Shown in pieces: positions 11,880 to 13,115 of a stretch of 13,115 nucleotides of DNA; within the stretch, counting starts at the first letter, position 1; every line of letters starts with the position of its first letter. The stretch is from assembly GCA_028866595.1 (NCBI GenBank), contig JAGWHV010000018.1:1-13115 (forward strand), written 5' to 3'. Origin of the DNA: Patescibacteria group bacterium (lineage in GTDB: Bacteria; Patescibacteriota; Minisyncoccia; Phycocordibacterales; UBA6065). The translations under genes were made by a program, and so were the position numbers. The notes under the pieces were generated by a model. It did not search any database. It was not told where the DNA came from and was given only the letters and a program-made list of their open reading frames with translations.

Positions 11880-11885
11880 TATAGT
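11880..11885 (+). promoter_or_regulatory. Possible -10 of the nuclease gene
   Basis: TATAGT lies 22 nt before the ATG at 11908, with no good -35. AAGG about 8 nt before that ATG is the nearest thing to a Shine-Dalgarno motif among the gene starts in this window. The remaining 11794-11868 stretch is AT-rich with nothing recognised. Confidence 0.3.
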
Positions 11886-11907
11886 GACATTCACTAAGGT
11901 TGCTTGC

Positions 11908-12756
11908 ATGTGTATGAGATTGATGAGAAATAAGAAACTTACCAACATACTTAAGGCTCCCGAAACGGAGAAAAAGATATTTGATTTATCTTCGTATTTT
12001 TCTGACCTAGTTAAATTGGCAACCGAAGAGTTAAATAGCAACTTTGCGGTAAGGCAACTTTCAAAGTTGCCTCGTAGTATTGAACTGCTTCCAACTGATC
12101 CAAGACAACTCTCTAGTTATAGAACGAGAATTGGCACAATGTTGGAATATGCAATGTGCACTTCTATAAATAAAATCTTGGAAAAAAGATACGGAGATGA
12201 GTTATTTTTAACTTTTGTGAGTGCTCATCAATACCCTGATTTTCACCTAAGAAATAAAAAAAGAGAAATTCTTGCGCGTATTGAAATGAAGGCAATTGAC
12301 GCTGAATCAGATGAACAGGCTGCTCGTTTTGATGTTTCTACTCATTTAATTAACCCAGAGAAAGATTTATTGTTGATTATCGGATGGTCATGGCAAGATA
12401 TTACTGGTAAAAAGGGTGAGAAAATCGCTGAGAGTCCACGTATTTTTGCCAGTTTGGTTATACCTGCAGGAGAATTAGCAAAAGAAAGGGACGAGCGTCT
12501 AAAAATTACTGGTGGAAAAATTGAGAAAGGTGAGGTTTTTGTATATAGCAAAAAGTCTAATAAATTTGTCCCTGATCCTGGTAATTATGGAAAATTCTGG
12601 AGAATTATTCACAGGTCAAGACTTACCCAAGCAAAACCAAGTTCTACAGTGACTGCTTTCATGGCATTCTTGGAACAGGTGGACAAACTTGCCCCTCGCA
12701 AAAGGTTCAATATCGAAAAAGTTGAGGACGATGCTGACGAAGAAGTTATCGGTTAA
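11908..12756 (+). CDS. PD-(D/E)XK nuclease-like protein, probable restriction endonuclease
   Basis: The 282-residue protein is not a named family to me, but it has the PD-(D/E)XK nuclease pattern: RIGTMLEYAM with Glu80 as the early helix acid, YPDF (Asp111), and after a beta-turn ARIEMKA (Glu126, Lys128). Such spacing is typical of restriction and repair nucleases cleaving DNA with magnesium. No methylase or helicase domain is present. A TTG-initiated extension from 11869 is possible, but the putative -10 at 11880 argues for a later ATG (11908, 11914 or 11923). The gene is AT-rich with many AAA/ATT codons, unlike the GC-rich genes before tRNA-Glu, indicating acquisition. It ends overlapping the hsdS stop by 2 nt tail to tail. 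A role in restriction or phage defence is inferred. Confidence 0.6.
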   Translation: MCMRLMRNKKLTNILKAPETEKKIFDLSSYFSDLVKLATEELNSNFAVRQLSKLPRSIELLPTDPRQLSSYRTRIGTMLEYAMCTSINKILEKRYGDELFLTFVSAHQYPDFHLRNKKREILARIEMKAIDAESDEQAARFDVSTHLINPEKDLLLIIGWSWQDITGKKGEKIAESPRIFASLVIPAGELAKERDERLKITGGKIEKGEVFVYSKKSNKFVPDPGNYGKFWRIIHRSRLTQAKPSSTVTAFMAFLEQVDKLAPRKRFNIEKVEDDADEEVIG

Positions 12757-13115
12757 GCAAGGAGACTGTCTCCCATCTTTGTATTTGAATTCAAAATAAT
12801 TTCTTGAATTCCGTTTTGATTTTCTTTAATGGTTTCTTCTAGGGCACGTCTCTTGTCGTGCAGAACTTCTAACTCCTTAACTATTTTTTGTTGCTTATCA
12901 TATAAAGGAAGGGGAATCTTTGTATTTAATAGGGTTCCAATATTTATTCGTGGCCTACCAACCCCCGAAACTTGATAGATTATCTGCCCCAAGACAACAT
13001 CACTTCTAAGAGCATGAGCGAGATACCTCCTGTCAAGCTTTATTGACTTTCCATCTATGGAGATTTCTTTAGTAGGCGTAAGAACAAAACATTCGGAAGA
13101 TGCATGACCTTCGGT
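12753..13115 (-). CDS. hsdS: Type I restriction specificity subunit, C-terminal fragment
   Basis: The minus-strand frame is open from the window edge for 120 residues to a stop at 12755-12753. It reads SECFVLTPTKE, YLAHALRSDVVLGQIIYQVS, GVGRPRINIGTLLNTKIPLP, then LYDKQQKIVKELEVLHDKRR and a coiled-coil tail. This is the end of a target recognition domain followed by the conserved helix of HsdS, which chooses the DNA sequence read by the HsdM/HsdR complex. The usual PL.EQ is seen as PLYDKQQ. The N-terminal part and any hsdM/hsdR lie beyond the window. A type IIG or other target-recognition module is the alternative. It is AT-rich like the nuclease gene. Confidence 0.85.
   Translation of the reverse strand, partial: TEGHASSECFVLTPTKEISIDGKSIKLDRRYLAHALRSDVVLGQIIYQVSGVGRPRINIGTLLNTKIPLPLYDKQQKIVKELEVLHDKRRALEETIKENQNGIQEIILNSNTKMGDSLLA

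Noticed and set aside
1..13115. CRISPR array
   Set aside because: No set of regularly spaced short direct repeats was seen anywhere in the window.

Overview
The window looks like a bacterial chromosome segment from the Candidate Phyla Radiation (Patescibacteria), most likely a Parcubacteria-type lineage. The evidence is compact, diverged housekeeping genes: a four-domain S1 protein, a short YbeY, a basic bS21, and a HisRS-like protein with altered catalytic motifs. A Ser/Thr-rich secreted protein in the style common in these genomes adds to this, as does the lack of Shine-Dalgarno motifs at nearly every start. The phylum-level call is an inference from protein character; no rRNA is present to settle it.

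Layout. 1-1151 (minus): a degenerate metallo-beta-lactamase-fold protein, a small membrane-anchored protein and the 5' end of gyrA, read in that order. A divergent promoter pair at 1158-1208 separates this group from the S1 gene rpsA (1333-2469, plus). A bidirectional terminator (2471-2504) lies between rpsA and the convergent pth. The pth-lepB intergenic region holds a large nested inverted repeat (3172-3284). A plus-strand run follows: lepB, a HisRS-like gene, rpsU-ybeY, ftsA and ftsZ (3345-8416). The ftsZ-trxB gap (8417-8748) has its own strong promoter, a long-range stem, a tRNA-like 3' domain and a terminator, so it probably encodes an unrecognised structured RNA. trxB (8749-9687) is convergent with a secreted FnIII/coiled-coil protein (9811-10731, minus). 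Upstream of that gene lies a frameshifted SET-domain methyltransferase (10832-11300, minus).

From about 11300 the window is a tRNA hot spot. tRNA-Ser(CGA) (minus) and tRNA-Glu(UUC) (plus) are driven by interleaved divergent promoters built on one palindrome. Each tRNA has a partial degenerate copy beside it. Directly after tRNA-Glu the sequence becomes visibly AT-rich and carries a PD-(D/E)XK nuclease-like gene and, tail to tail with it, the 3' end of a type I restriction specificity subunit (hsdS). This looks like the edge of an acquired defence island next to a tRNA.

The core genes cover translation and its quality control (S1, Pth, bS21, YbeY, HisRS-like), secretion (LepB), cell division (FtsA, FtsZ), DNA topology (GyrA) and redox (TrxB). 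The most interesting signals are the putative RNA at 8479-8727, the nested inverted repeat at 3172-3284, the HisRS-like protein lacking its catalytic arginines, the leaderless promoter architecture and the palindromic divergent tRNA promoter.
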